64,000 nucleotides of DNA. Source: Dechloromonas sp. TW-R-39-2 (GTDB lineage Bacteria; Pseudomonadota; Gammaproteobacteria; Burkholderiales; Rhodocyclaceae). Within the stretch, counting starts at the first letter, position 1. Every line of letters begins with the position of its first letter. Below, one piece after another: positions 27,506-36,687 of the stretch. The DNA lies in the NCBI RefSeq assembly GCF_016864195.1, contig NZ_CP045202.1, positions 3,398,268-3,462,267 on the forward strand, given 5' to 3'. The translations under genes were made by a program, and so were the position numbers. The notes under the pieces were generated by a model that saw only the letters and a program-made list of their open reading frames with translations, was not told the origin of the DNA and did no database searches.

Positions 27506-28006
27506 TTAATCGAAGAAAGTACGCGCAGCTTCGAAGCGCTGGGCGTAGTAGTTGTCGCTCAACCGATCGATACGGACCCGGCCATTGGTCGATGGCGCAT
27601 GGACGAAGCGGGCGTCGCCGATATATACCCCGACATGGGAGAAGGGACGATTGCGCGTATTGAAAAAAACCAAGTCGCCGGGACGCAGCACGCTGCGCTC
27701 GATCGGGCGGCCCTTGCGGGCGATATCAGAGGCGCTGCCCTGTACTTTCAAGCCGGTGGCCTGACCGTAGATGTAGCTGACCATACCGCTGCAATCCAGC
27801 CCGGCTTCCGGATTTTTACCGCCGAAGCGGTAACCGGTGTCGATCAGGCCAAGCGCGTAGAGTGCGACCTCGTTGCCCTTCTCGCTGACCGGCAGGGGCG
27901 CTTGCGTTATAGTTTCTGCCGACGCAACAGGACGCGGCGCCGGACTGCCACAGGCAGCCAGCAAAATCACAGGAACGAGAAGACAAATCGGGGAAAGCCA
28001 GCGCAT
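27506..28006 (-). CDS. NlpC/P60-family lipoprotein, peptidoglycan endopeptidase
   Basis: 166 residues. Lipoprotein signal MRWLSPICLLVPVILLAAC (lipobox LAAC). The NlpC/P60 domain has the catalytic Cys in LDCSGMVSYIYG, His in FSHVGVYIGD and a third polar residue in FVHAPSTNG. It likely cleaves the D-Glu-meso-DAP link of peptidoglycan stem peptides from the outer membrane side. Single domain, similar in length to E. coli Spr/NlpC. Confidence 0.92.
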   Translation of the reverse strand: MRWLSPICLLVPVILLAACGSPAPRPVASAETITQAPLPVSEKGNEVALYALGLIDTGYRFGGKNPEAGLDCSGMVSYIYGQATGLKVQGSASDIARKGRPIERSVLRPGDLVFFNTRNRPFSHVGVYIGDARFVHAPSTNGRVRIDRLSDNYYAQRFEAARTFFD

Positions 28007-28069
28007 TGAGTTAAAGCTTTTTCTGCAAACAAACTACAAGTTACAGTTTTTACAGGATTTTTCAAGGCC

Positions 28070-29521
28070 ATGAACCTCAAGAATACAGATTTGCTGCGGT
28101 CGACCAATCTGATCGGCGGAAAATGGGTGGGCGCTGACAATGGCGCGACACTGACCGTGCTTAATCCCGGTACCGGCGCGGTACTCGGCCAGGTGCCGTG
28201 TTGCAGCGCAACGGAAACACGCCGCGCGATTGAAGCGGCCGATGCCGCCTGGCCGGCCTGGCGCGCCCTCACCGCACGCCGCCGCGCCCAGTTGCTGCAA
28301 GCCTGGTTCAAGCTGATTCTCGACAACACCGACGATCTCGCCCAACTGGTCACCGCCGAAGGTGGCAAGCCGCTGGCCGAGGCCAAGGGTGAAGTGATTT
28401 ACGGCGCCTCCTTCGTCGAATGGTTTGCCGAGGAAGCCAAGCGCACTTACGGTGAGAGCATTCCCAGCCCGATGGCCGACAAGCGCCTGCTGGTCATCAA
28501 GCAGCCGATTGGGGTTTGCGCGGCGATCACGCCGTGGAATTTCCCGCTGGCGATGATCACGCGCAAGGTTGCCCCAGCCCTCGCTGCCGGTTGCCCGGTG
28601 ATCGTCAAGCCGGCTGAAGCAACGCCGCTGACGGCGCTGGCGCTGGCTGTGCTGGCCGAACAGGCCGGCTTCCCGCCGGGAGTATTCAATGTCGTGACCG
28701 GCAACCCGGCCGAAGTGGGCGGCGAACTGACCGCCAACCCGATCGTGCGCAAGCTGTCGTTCACCGGTTCGACCGGCGTCGGCCGCCTGCTGATGGCGCA
28801 GTGTGCGCCGACGGTGAAGAAAGTCTCGCTCGAACTGGGCGGCAATGCGCCGTTCATCGTTTTCGACGACGCCAACGTCGATGCTGCGGTCAACGGTGCG
28901 CTAACCGCCAAATATCGCAACAACGGCCAGACCTGCGTGTGCGTCAATCGCTTCCTGATCCAATCGGGTATTTACGAAGAATTCGCTCACAAATTTGCCG
29001 CCAAGGTTGCCGAAATGAAGATTGGCGTCGGCACGGAAGCCGGCGTCACACTGGGCCCATTGATCAATGCCGCCGGCCTGAACAAGGTGGCGTCGCATGT
29101 CGGCGATGCGATCGACAAGGGCGCCCGCCTGCTTTGCGGCGGCAAGCCGCATGCCTTGGGCGGCAACTTCTTCGAGCCGACGGTGCTGGCCGACGTGACC
29201 ACCGAGATGAAAGTCGCGCGTGAAGAAACCTTCGGGCCGCTCGCCGCACTGTTCCGCTTCGATACGGAAGCACAGGCTGTGGCGATGGCCAACGATACCG
29301 AGTTCGGTCTGGCCGCCTACTTCTACACGGCCGACATGGGGCGCTGCTGGCGCCTCGGCGAGGCGCTGGAATACGGCATGGTCGGCATCAACACCGGCAT
29401 GATCTCGAATGAAGTGGCGCCGTTTGGCGGCATCAAGCAATCCGGCATCGGCCGCGAAGGCTCGAAGTACGGCATCGAGGATTATCTCGAAGTGAAATAC
29501 CTGTGCTTCGACATCAACTAA
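28070..29521 (+). CDS. gabD: Succinate-semialdehyde dehydrogenase (NADP+)
   Basis: 483 residues, the usual GabD length. ITPWNFPLAMITRKVAPALAAG, the NAD(P) site segment VSLELGGNAPFIV (general-base Glu) and NNGQTCVCVNR (catalytic Cys) are present, as is the GabD-like C-terminus NEVAPFGGIKQSGIGREGSKYGIEDYLE. It oxidises succinate semialdehyde to succinate. No gabT or gabP is adjacent, so the source of the aldehyde is not clear; other aldehyde substrates are possible. Confidence 0.9.
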   Translation: MNLKNTDLLRSTNLIGGKWVGADNGATLTVLNPGTGAVLGQVPCCSATETRRAIEAADAAWPAWRALTARRRAQLLQAWFKLILDNTDDLAQLVTAEGGKPLAEAKGEVIYGASFVEWFAEEAKRTYGESIPSPMADKRLLVIKQPIGVCAAITPWNFPLAMITRKVAPALAAGCPVIVKPAEATPLTALALAVLAEQAGFPPGVFNVVTGNPAEVGGELTANPIVRKLSFTGSTGVGRLLMAQCAPTVKKVSLELGGNAPFIVFDDANVDAAVNGALTAKYRNNGQTCVCVNRFLIQSGIYEEFAHKFAAKVAEMKIGVGTEAGVTLGPLINAAGLNKVASHVGDAIDKGARLLCGGKPHALGGNFFEPTVLADVTTEMKVAREETFGPLAALFRFDTEAQAVAMANDTEFGLAAYFYTADMGRCWRLGEALEYGMVGINTGMISNEVAPFGGIKQSGIGREGSKYGIEDYLEVKYLCFDIN

Positions 29522-29525
29522 GCGC

Positions 29526-30176
29526 ATGGCCAAGCTGATCGTCGTTGCGGCACTGCTCTTGCTCCTTTTCCTGCTCTGGCGGAGATGGGGCCGGCAGCGC
29601 CGTGCGGCGTTCATCGAACGCTATCCCTACGCACGTGTTCTTGATACACGGCTGGCCATCAAACGCCCGAAACTGAGTGATGAACAGCGAGCCGAGGTGC
29701 TCCTCGGCCTCGGCGACTATTTCCAGTTATGCCGCATGGCCCGGGGCGACATGGTCGCCATGCCTTCGCAGGTGGTCGATGATGCCTGGCATGAATTCAT
29801 CCTGTTCACCCGGTATTACCAGCGCTTCTGCCGACTGGCATTCGGCCGCTTCCTGCACCACACGCCGGCGGAAGCGATGGACGGGCCGACGCACGCGACC
29901 GATGGCATCAAACGGGCTTGGCGACTGGCCTGTCGACTGGAAAAAATCGACCCGCAAAATCCGGATCGCCTGCCCCGGATTTTTGCCATGGATGCCGCCC
30001 TCGGCATTGCCGGCGGTTTCATTTACCACCTCGACTGCCTGTCCGCACCGCAGGGCGATGGCTATTGCGCCAGCCATATCGGCTGTTCCGGCAGCAAAGG
30101 CGGCGGCGGGTGTGGTGGCGGAGGCTGTTCGAGCGATTCCGGCGGCGATGGCGGTGGTGGCTGTGGCGGAGACTAG
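29526..30176 (+). CDS. Membrane-anchored protein with Gly/Cys-rich C-terminal tail
   Basis: 216 residues, four bases after gabD. One N-terminal membrane segment (LIVVAALLLLLFLLW) followed by a basic stretch; a globular middle with QVVDDAWHEFILFTRYYQRFC, the V-D-x-x-W-H pattern seen in glycine-rich-domain proteins; then from about residue 180 a low-complexity tail of CSGSKGGGGCGGGGC and similar blocks. The regularly spaced cysteines could bind metal or form a crosslinked surface. Function unknown. Confidence 0.72.
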   Translation: MAKLIVVAALLLLLFLLWRRWGRQRRAAFIERYPYARVLDTRLAIKRPKLSDEQRAEVLLGLGDYFQLCRMARGDMVAMPSQVVDDAWHEFILFTRYYQRFCRLAFGRFLHHTPAEAMDGPTHATDGIKRAWRLACRLEKIDPQNPDRLPRIFAMDAALGIAGGFIYHLDCLSAPQGDGYCASHIGCSGSKGGGGCGGGGCSSDSGGDGGGGCGGD

Positions 30177-30182
30177 CCGGCG

Positions 30183-30329
30183 CTACTTGTGATAAACCCG
30201 GCCACTGCTGCCGGAACGTCCCGAGCCGGAATTGGCCACATCATCGAACATGTTCCAGCCTTGCCACTGAACATAAGAAAACAGGGCAAGTGCAAGGACG
30301 CCGGCGGCGAGATTGAAATGTTTGAACAT
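30183..30329 (-). CDS. Small single-pass membrane protein, 48 residues
   Basis: 48 residues from ATG 30329, which shares one base with the DUF4178 stop (TGATG), a sign of coupled translation. One hydrophobic segment, NLAAGVLALALFSYVQWQGW, is followed by a Ser/Gly-rich tail (NSGSGRSGSSG). The tail is charged at its end (RVYHK). No family recognised; its position as the last gene of the DUF350-SPFH-DUF4178 run suggests a small accessory of that module. Confidence 0.65.
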   Translation of the reverse strand: MFKHFNLAAGVLALALFSYVQWQGWNMFDDVANSGSGRSGSSGRVYHK

Positions 30330-32263
30330 CAGTCGTCCGAATCCGAATCGCCGTTGACCGGCGGCGCGTGATCGCTCTCCGCCCAGCGCCGGGCTTCGAA
30401 AGCGGCATGCCGCAAGCGGCTGAAAATCGGGAAGATGGCCAAAAAGACCAGCGCCAGGAAAAAGTTGGACCACCCAGCCCCACCCCGCCAGACTTCCAGC
30501 GTATCGCTGATCTGAACCGGCTTTTCGGGGGCCAGATCGGGGTCGACCGTCAGATAATAGGTACCGGCAGGAATATCGAGAAACACGACTTCATCGTTGC
30601 GCCGCCCTTCCGACCAATTTTCCCCGCCCTCATGGCCCCAGTAATAAGCCAGTTCGCGCGTCACCGGCCAGGCCATGCCAGTAGCCTTGTTGATCAACAC
30701 CAACTCAAGCCCAAGCCAGTTGTTGTCGAGCGAAGTGTTGTTATGCACCGTCAGCTTGTTGCTGCGCCCCCGGACTTCGAACGCCCGGGTTTGCAGGGTG
30801 CTTTCGGCTATCAACGGGGAAAAGACCAATTCTTGCCGGAGCAGCAGCTTGCCACCGCCCAGGGCGACAAACAGTAGTTGCACCAGGAGCAGCAGACCGG
30901 CCAGCTTCCAGAACAGACGGCAAACATGCCGGTGCGTTTCGGCCCAGGGATTCGGCTGATTGGCAAAGACGCCCAGCGGCTCGGGCAATGGCTTTTTCAA
31001 ATTGAACGCCGCCGCCAGGTCGACCGCAGCAAGGTAGCGGCCGCGCGACCAGGTTTGTTCTTGCGGACTGCGCTCGACGGAAAGCAACAGGGGTGGCGCG
31101 ACATAATCGATCACGCGCACGGCATCGCCAAGCTTTACGCGCCAGTTAAACTCCCCCGAAACCTGTACCACGGTGGCTGACTGGGTGGTCGAATAATGGC
31201 GATAGACCTCGCCACCGTAACGCACTTCGCCGATTTCGATGGCGCCGCTCTTTTTCGGCACGTCGGACAGGACATCCACCACATTCCAGTGGCCGTTGTA
31301 CTCGGTCAACCAACGGTAGCTGCCATTTTCGGCCGCCAGCAGGTATTCGCGCCAATAGTAGGTGACACCCTCGCTTTTCGTTTGCCGGACCAGGCAGCCA
31401 ATCACCTCGACGGATTTGTCTTCGAGCCGGCCTTGGCTGCCGAGCGGCAGGCGCAGCATGTATTGCTCGGCACGATTGCCCTGCGCCTTGGACAACAACT
31501 GGTAATTCTTGTCTGCCGTATTGACTACCGCACCGCAGGAAACACAGCCGACGGCGAGAATTTCCCGGCTCCTGGCCGACATCGGCGCACCGCAGGAAGG
31601 GCAACGAAAAACGCGGACTTCAACAGTCTTCTCCGGAACGGCCATCGCCGTGCGCAGATTGCTCAGTTGCAGCGCCTTGAACTCAACCGCCTCACCCGTG
31701 AATAGCAGCGGCGGTGTTTCGGAATAATCGAGCGTCGCGAAATTGGCTCCGTTACGCAGGTCGACCGTAGCCACCGGGTAGCCTGCCCCAACCCGGAACG
31801 GCAACTCGCCCTGGCCGGCAATACACTCGGCCTGCTCGATATTGCTCACCGTCCACGGCTGGCTGGCCAATGCAAATCGCTGGCCAACCTTCAGATCATC
31901 CAGCGGCGGCAGCGGCTCCTGGACTGGCTGCACAAAAGTAAGCACATACTCACCGCTCGCCTCCGACAACCAGCCGGTCCGTAGGTCATCGAAGAGCAGA
32001 TACCACTCATTCCACAAGCCCTGGCTGTATTTGAGCTGGATGCGTCCGATCAGCGCGAAATGCACGCCCTGGTAACGCCCTTCCGTCCCCAGCTGCAGCC
32101 GCGAACGATCCTCGGCCAGCGCCGCCATCTTGCCGATATCTTCCAGTGCCTGATCGTGCCGGACCAGCGTACTCTGGCAGTATTCACAGACGGCAAAGAT
32201 CGAGGCAGCCGACTTGAATACAACCGGCGCGCCGCAGGAAGGGCAGGAGGCAGCTAAAGCCAC
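30329..32263 (-). CDS. Protein with two zinc ribbons and two DUF4178 domains
   Basis: 644 residues. A C-x2-C...C-x2-C zinc ribbon at residues 7-29 (CPSCGAP...CEYC) precedes a first DUF4178-like domain, and a second ribbon at 221-243 (CPSCGAP...CVSC) precedes another. Near the C-terminus are two membrane segments (around LFWKLAGLLLLVQLLFVAL and WSNFFLALVFLAIFPIF) around an extracytoplasmic-looking domain. DUF4178 proteins have unknown function and often sit beside SPFH or DUF350 genes, as here. Ten bases downstream of the SPFH gene. Confidence 0.8.
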   Translation of the reverse strand: MALAASCPSCGAPVVFKSAASIFAVCEYCQSTLVRHDQALEDIGKMAALAEDRSRLQLGTEGRYQGVHFALIGRIQLKYSQGLWNEWYLLFDDLRTGWLSEASGEYVLTFVQPVQEPLPPLDDLKVGQRFALASQPWTVSNIEQAECIAGQGELPFRVGAGYPVATVDLRNGANFATLDYSETPPLLFTGEAVEFKALQLSNLRTAMAVPEKTVEVRVFRCPSCGAPMSARSREILAVGCVSCGAVVNTADKNYQLLSKAQGNRAEQYMLRLPLGSQGRLEDKSVEVIGCLVRQTKSEGVTYYWREYLLAAENGSYRWLTEYNGHWNVVDVLSDVPKKSGAIEIGEVRYGGEVYRHYSTTQSATVVQVSGEFNWRVKLGDAVRVIDYVAPPLLLSVERSPQEQTWSRGRYLAAVDLAAAFNLKKPLPEPLGVFANQPNPWAETHRHVCRLFWKLAGLLLLVQLLFVALGGGKLLLRQELVFSPLIAESTLQTRAFEVRGRSNKLTVHNNTSLDNNWLGLELVLINKATGMAWPVTRELAYYWGHEGGENWSEGRRNDEVVFLDIPAGTYYLTVDPDLAPEKPVQISDTLEVWRGGAGWSNFFLALVFLAIFPIFSRLRHAAFEARRWAESDHAPPVNGDSDSDD

Positions 32264-32273
32264 GATGCCGCGG

Positions 32274-33278
32274 TCAACTCAGTTTTTTGAGCAATTCTGC
32301 TTTTTTGGCATCGAACTCAGCCTGACTGAGAATGCCCTTTTCGACCAATCCGTGTAGCTTTTCCAGTGTCGCGACAATCTCGTCTGCGGAAACTGCAGCC
32401 GCGACAGCAGGCTGCGTCGCCTGAGCCATGGCCTGGCCCATCACTTGACCGAAACCGACACCGGCCCCGAGACCAACGCCCATCGCGGCGATCCCGCCCT
32501 CGTTCTTCGCCGCATCAGGCAGGCTGTTGGCCACCTGATACTGGGTGAAGCGCTGCATGTCGCCGATCATGTTCATGCCGATTTTCTGATCGAGAATCTT
32601 CTGCAGTTCTTCCGGCAACGACACGTTCTGGACAACCAGCGTATCGAGCGTCAGGCCGTACTCGGCAAACACCGGGGCCATCTTGAAATGCATTGCCTTG
32701 CCGAACTCATCCTGGTTGCCGGCCATGTCGATGAAAGCCACGCCGGACTCGCCGAACAGATCGGTCATCCCGGCGACCATGCTGTTGCGCAACTGACCTT
32801 CGAGCTCTTCGCGGCTATAGCTTGCGCGCGTCCCGGAAATCTTCTGGTAGAAGGTCTTGGCGTCGCTCAGGTGATAGCTGTAGATACCGAAGGCACGCAG
32901 GCGAACGACGCCGAAATCCTTGTCGCGGATGGTGATCGGGTTCGGCGTGCCCCATTTCTGATCAAGCTGGGCGCGTGTCGAGAAGAAATAGACATCGGAC
33001 TTGAATGGCGACTCGAAGAGCTTATCCCAGTTCTTCAGGTAGGTCAGGACCGGCAGCGTCTGCGTCGTCAGTCGGTACATGCCGGGGGAAAATACATCGG
33101 CGACCGTCCCCTCATTGACGAAGAGCGCCAGTTGCGAATCGCGCACCGTCAGGCTGGCACCGTTCTGGATTTCCATTTCCTGCATCGGGAAACGCCAGGC
33201 CAGCGTGCCGTCGCCCTCTTCGGTCCATTGCAGGATGTCGATAAATTGTTTCTTGATGAAATCCATCAGGGCCATCAC
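32274..33278 (-). CDS. SPFH-domain protein with C-terminal SHOCT motif
   Basis: 334 residues (a second ATG one codon later is possible). The N-terminal half is the SPFH domain of the virion-core/YdjI type (TLAWRFPMQEMEIQNGA and FDPGMYRL-like FSPGMYRLTTQ segments); a Gly/Ala-rich linker (GVGLGAGVGFGQVMGQAMAQ) leads to a SHOCT motif, LEKLHGLVEKGILSQAEFDA. No N-terminal membrane segment. Such proteins form large assemblies on membranes; the substrate of this one is unknown. Confidence 0.85.
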   Translation of the reverse strand: MMALMDFIKKQFIDILQWTEEGDGTLAWRFPMQEMEIQNGASLTVRDSQLALFVNEGTVADVFSPGMYRLTTQTLPVLTYLKNWDKLFESPFKSDVYFFSTRAQLDQKWGTPNPITIRDKDFGVVRLRAFGIYSYHLSDAKTFYQKISGTRASYSREELEGQLRNSMVAGMTDLFGESGVAFIDMAGNQDEFGKAMHFKMAPVFAEYGLTLDTLVVQNVSLPEELQKILDQKIGMNMIGDMQRFTQYQVANSLPDAAKNEGGIAAMGVGLGAGVGFGQVMGQAMAQATQPAVAAAVSADEIVATLEKLHGLVEKGILSQAEFDAKKAELLKKLS

Positions 33279-33292
33279 TGTCTCCTATCGGG

Positions 33293-33694
33293 TCAAGCGA
33301 TACAGCCGGCATTGAGGATGCCGACCGCAATCGAAAGCAAAGCGAGGAAAATCCCGGACGCCATGCGCCCCTCGGGAATATTTTGATTGATCCGCGGCAG
33401 CGCAAGACGCGCGGCGACGAAGACCAGCAGTTGCACCACGCCAGCCACCAGCCCCCAAGCAATCATGGCATGCAGGTTATGGCTGACCGCGACCGACACG
33501 GCCAGCGGCAGCGCAAAGCCGATGACGGCACCGCCAAGGCTGATGGCGGCAGCCTCATTGCCGGCCCGGATCAAGCTGATTTCACGGTAAGGCGTGACCA
33601 TGACATAGAGTGCGACAAAGCCGGCCAGCATGGCGGTGGCGGTGGCAAAGTAAGCGAAGAATGCCGGCAGGCTGTTAATGACCGGATCGAACAT
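33293..33694 (-). CDS. DUF350 membrane protein (YjfL-like)
   Basis: 133 residues, four predicted membrane segments: about residues 8-33, 45-68, 74-95 and 110-130, the DUF350 layout. The first loop TPYREISLIRAGNEAAAISLGG has the conserved N-x-A-A pattern of the family. E. coli YjfL and relatives lie near polyamine or envelope-stress genes; the function is unknown. First gene of the DUF350-SPFH-DUF4178-48-residue run. Confidence 0.82.
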   Translation of the reverse strand: MFDPVINSLPAFFAYFATATAMLAGFVALYVMVTPYREISLIRAGNEAAAISLGGAVIGFALPLAVSVAVSHNLHAMIAWGLVAGVVQLLVFVAARLALPRINQNIPEGRMASGIFLALLSIAVGILNAGCIA

Positions 33695-33751
33695 GGAATC
33701 TCCCGGAGGCTGGGCAAGGACGAATGATTGTCACCGTCATGCCCGATTAAT

Positions 33752-35440
33752 TCAAGCCGGACGAGCCTGCATCCACTGAATGAATTCAGCCAGCGGCATC
33801 GGCCTGGCATACAGGTAGCCCTGCACCTGATCGCAGCCGAGACTGCGCAACTGCTCGAGTTGCGCCGGGTCTTCCACACCTTCGGCCAGCGGCACCATGT
33901 CGAGATCATGCGTCAAGTCGATGATGGTCCGGACAACACGCAGGCTGTCCGGCGATCGCGCCATGGCCGTAATGAACGAGCGGTCGATCTTGATTTCCCT
34001 GAAGGGCAGGTTAACCAGATAACTCAGCGATGAATAGCCCGTCCCGAAATCATCCAGCGCCAGGCCAATTCCCAGATCGGAAAGACGCTCCATGACGCTC
34101 AGGCAACGAATCTGGTCTGCCATCATGGCCGACTCGGTCAACTCGATCATAAAACGGTCGCCGGGAATCTGCCAGGTTTCAAGACGTTGGGCGATCATGT
34201 CGGGCAGATCGGTATCGACCATATCTGCGGCGGTCAGATTGAGCGACAAACGGACAGGAACACCTGCCGCCGCCAACTCGGCCGAACTGCGCAAGGCATG
34301 GCGAATCAGACTGTCGGTAAACATCTGCCGCCAGCCGTTTTCTTCGAGCAATTCAAGAATAAGCGGCGGGGCAACCCACTCGCCGTTTGCTCGCTGCCAG
34401 CGCAACAGCATTTCTGCACCGAAGCAAACGCCGCTATTGATATCTACCTGGGGCTGCAGGTAAAACTGGAGGCTTTCCTGATGCAGCGCCAGTTTCAGTT
34501 CGGCCGCCAGTGCATCATGCTGCTGCCAGTCACAATGCAAGTCCCGGTGATACCAGCCGAATCCCTGCCGGGTTCGCGCCAGATCCCAGCGAGCCAGGCG
34601 CGCCGCCTGAACCAGGGTATCGGCATCCGCCCCGTGTTCAGGCCCCATGGCAGCGCCCATCGCGACATCCAGCGTGACGCTCCGGCCACTGATCAAACGG
34701 ATTGGTTCGGCAAAGCTTTGCTGGATGTGAGCCCCGGCCAGGCTCGGCTGGACCATCGATGAAACCCCGGGAAAAACCAGCAGCCACTCCCCTTCACGCC
34801 CGGAAAAAACCAGATCCTGAGGACGCAGGCGATGCGCCAGACGCTCGGCAAACAAAGCCGGCAAAGTCTGCAACTCACCGGCCGACAGATGGGCGAAGGC
34901 ATTCCTGTTAATCAGCGAAACCGACAGCAGCGACACCGGCTGGCCCTGTTTCAATGCTTGATGCAGGTATTGCAGCGCAGCCAGTTCCCCGGGAATGCCG
35001 CTTTCAGCCAATCGAGCCTCTTCATCCAGTTCGACGGTGGCGCTGACTGCTGCCAGCACACTGCGCCGGAGGAGTGAAAACAGGTCAACATTGAGCCGGG
35101 CGACAAGACGATCCGCACCCAGGATTCGGTGCTCGCAAATCTCGACAGCCCGGTAGAAAAAAGTCATCAATTCGGTCAGGCGGAATCCCCGGCTTGCCTG
35201 CTTGTGCCAGGAAGCAAGCCAGTATTTCTGCCAATCCGGGTCCGCCAGGAAAAGAACCAGACCGGAAGACACTTCGATGAATTCCTTGAGAACCGGGTCA
35301 TCGTCCCGTTCAGGCAGGGCCTGATGCACCGCATCACGCCAGATGTCATCGAGGACCGAAATGGAGCGCAAGGCATCGGTATCGAGACCAAAGGCGAAAA
35401 GATCGAGATACCCGGTGCTTTTAGCCGAGGTAGTAGTCAT
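33752..35440 (-). CDS. EAL-domain phosphodiesterase-like protein with degenerate GGDEF
   Basis: 562 residues from ATG 35440, which overlaps the last 20 bases of the HD-GYP gene. The N-terminal 150 residues are helical and of unknown type (weakly globin-sensor-like). The GGDEF site reads GREGE at 214-218, so no cyclase activity is expected. The EAL domain keeps the needed residues: ExLxR as EMLLR from Glu343, [15 protein letters not shown] and AEGVED. So it is probably a c-di-GMP phosphodiesterase controlled by its N-terminal part. Confidence 0.88.
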   Translation of the reverse strand: MTTTSAKSTGYLDLFAFGLDTDALRSISVLDDIWRDAVHQALPERDDDPVLKEFIEVSSGLVLFLADPDWQKYWLASWHKQASRGFRLTELMTFFYRAVEICEHRILGADRLVARLNVDLFSLLRRSVLAAVSATVELDEEARLAESGIPGELAALQYLHQALKQGQPVSLLSVSLINRNAFAHLSAGELQTLPALFAERLAHRLRPQDLVFSGREGEWLLVFPGVSSMVQPSLAGAHIQQSFAEPIRLISGRSVTLDVAMGAAMGPEHGADADTLVQAARLARWDLARTRQGFGWYHRDLHCDWQQHDALAAELKLALHQESLQFYLQPQVDINSGVCFGAEMLLRWQRANGEWVAPPLILELLEENGWRQMFTDSLIRHALRSSAELAAAGVPVRLSLNLTAADMVDTDLPDMIAQRLETWQIPGDRFMIELTESAMMADQIRCLSVMERLSDLGIGLALDDFGTGYSSLSYLVNLPFREIKIDRSFITAMARSPDSLRVVRTIIDLTHDLDMVPLAEGVEDPAQLEQLRSLGCDQVQGYLYARPMPLAEFIQWMQARPA

Positions 35441-36680
35441 CTTCGGCAATTCCGTAAGCATCGTGCGGCAAAGCCCGTACGACACGCAAAGCCTTGTGTG
35501 CCGGCTCACGCAGGTCAATCACCTGGTAACCGACCACCTTGTTCTTGTGCTTGTCGAGCATCAGCAGGACACGGGGGCGCGAGCGATGAACACGATTCTG
35601 CTGGATCACGACGCCCACTTCACCGCTGCTCAACTCGACCAGCGTGCCAATCGGATACAAACCGACGCACTGGACAAACTGCTCCATCAAATTCGGATTG
35701 AATTTGTGGTCGCGCAAGGCATACAGCTCTTCGAGGGCTTCTTGATGCCCCAAGGCATTGCGATACGGTTTGTTGCGCAGCATGGCACAGAATGAGTCGA
35801 CCAACCCGGCCATCTCGGCCTCGATGCCGATCTGGTCAAGCATCAGGCCGCGCGGATAACCGCTGCCATCCCAACGTTCGTGATGTCGGGCAATGGTCAG
35901 GATGACCTCCTGCGGAATCTCGCTCTGGGTGCCGAGAATTTCCAGTGAGCTCGCCACATGCGAGCGCACCAGTATCTTTTCACCTTCGGAAAGCGGATCG
36001 GTTTTGCTCAGCAACTCAGGGGGCAAATTAATCTTGCCGACATCCTGCAACATGCCGGCCAAACCCAGTTGCAGCAGTTTGTTGCCTTGCCACCCGATGT
36101 GCGTACCAAGCAGCAGCAGGTAAACCGAGACATCCATCGCATGATCGAAACTGTAGCGATCAACGCGCTTCAGGCGCAGCAACCACATCAATGCGTCCGG
36201 ATTGCGCTTGAGGCTGCCTGCCATGTCACGAACCCCCTCGCGAATATTGCTCAGGTCGATTCGTTTTTCACTCAAAACATTCTGGAAAGAAGTTCGCAGA
36301 GCAGCCTGTAGATCGTTGAATTTCGGCTCGATGTGAATCAGTTCGCGTCCGAGATCGGCCCCTTCATGCTCGGTTTCCTGGTGATGAAGAAAATCGAGAA
36401 AGCGGCGACGCCGGGGAGGAATTTCTTCGTCCGACGGTTTCCGGGTAAACAGCGGGGGACGCAGCGCACGATCAAACGCAATTTTTGGCGCGGCATAGTG
36501 CTCGCCCAGCGAACGGCTGCGGTCGACATAGACGAAGCGGCACTTTTCGCGAATCAGCTCAATTTGCTGCGGTGTGGTCAGGACGAAGCCCTGCAGCGCA
36601 AAAGGGAACTCCGTCCAGGCGCAATCGGGCTCAGCGAAAAACATGCCGATTTTCAGCTCGGCAACCGAAATTATTTCCAT
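35421..36680 (-). CDS. HD-GYP-type protein with altered HD motif
   Basis: 419 residues. An N-terminal DUF3391-like region (about 1-120) precedes the HD-GYP domain. The GYP part ([11 protein letters not shown], 266-276) is intact, but where the family has HD the sequence is GMLQDVGK: Gln212-Asp213 instead of His-Asp. One metal ligand is therefore missing and the phosphodiesterase activity may be lost or changed. It ends with an extra C-terminal domain ([19 protein letters not shown]). Seven bases after coaX, same strand. Confidence 0.88.
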   Translation of the reverse strand: MEIISVAELKIGMFFAEPDCAWTEFPFALQGFVLTTPQQIELIREKCRFVYVDRSRSLGEHYAAPKIAFDRALRPPLFTRKPSDEEIPPRRRRFLDFLHHQETEHEGADLGRELIHIEPKFNDLQAALRTSFQNVLSEKRIDLSNIREGVRDMAGSLKRNPDALMWLLRLKRVDRYSFDHAMDVSVYLLLLGTHIGWQGNKLLQLGLAGMLQDVGKINLPPELLSKTDPLSEGEKILVRSHVASSLEILGTQSEIPQEVILTIARHHERWDGSGYPRGLMLDQIGIEAEMAGLVDSFCAMLRNKPYRNALGHQEALEELYALRDHKFNPNLMEQFVQCVGLYPIGTLVELSSGEVGVVIQQNRVHRSRPRVLLMLDKHKNKVVGYQVIDLREPAHKALRVVRALPHDAYGIAEDDYYLG

Positions 36681-36687
36681 TCTGCAG

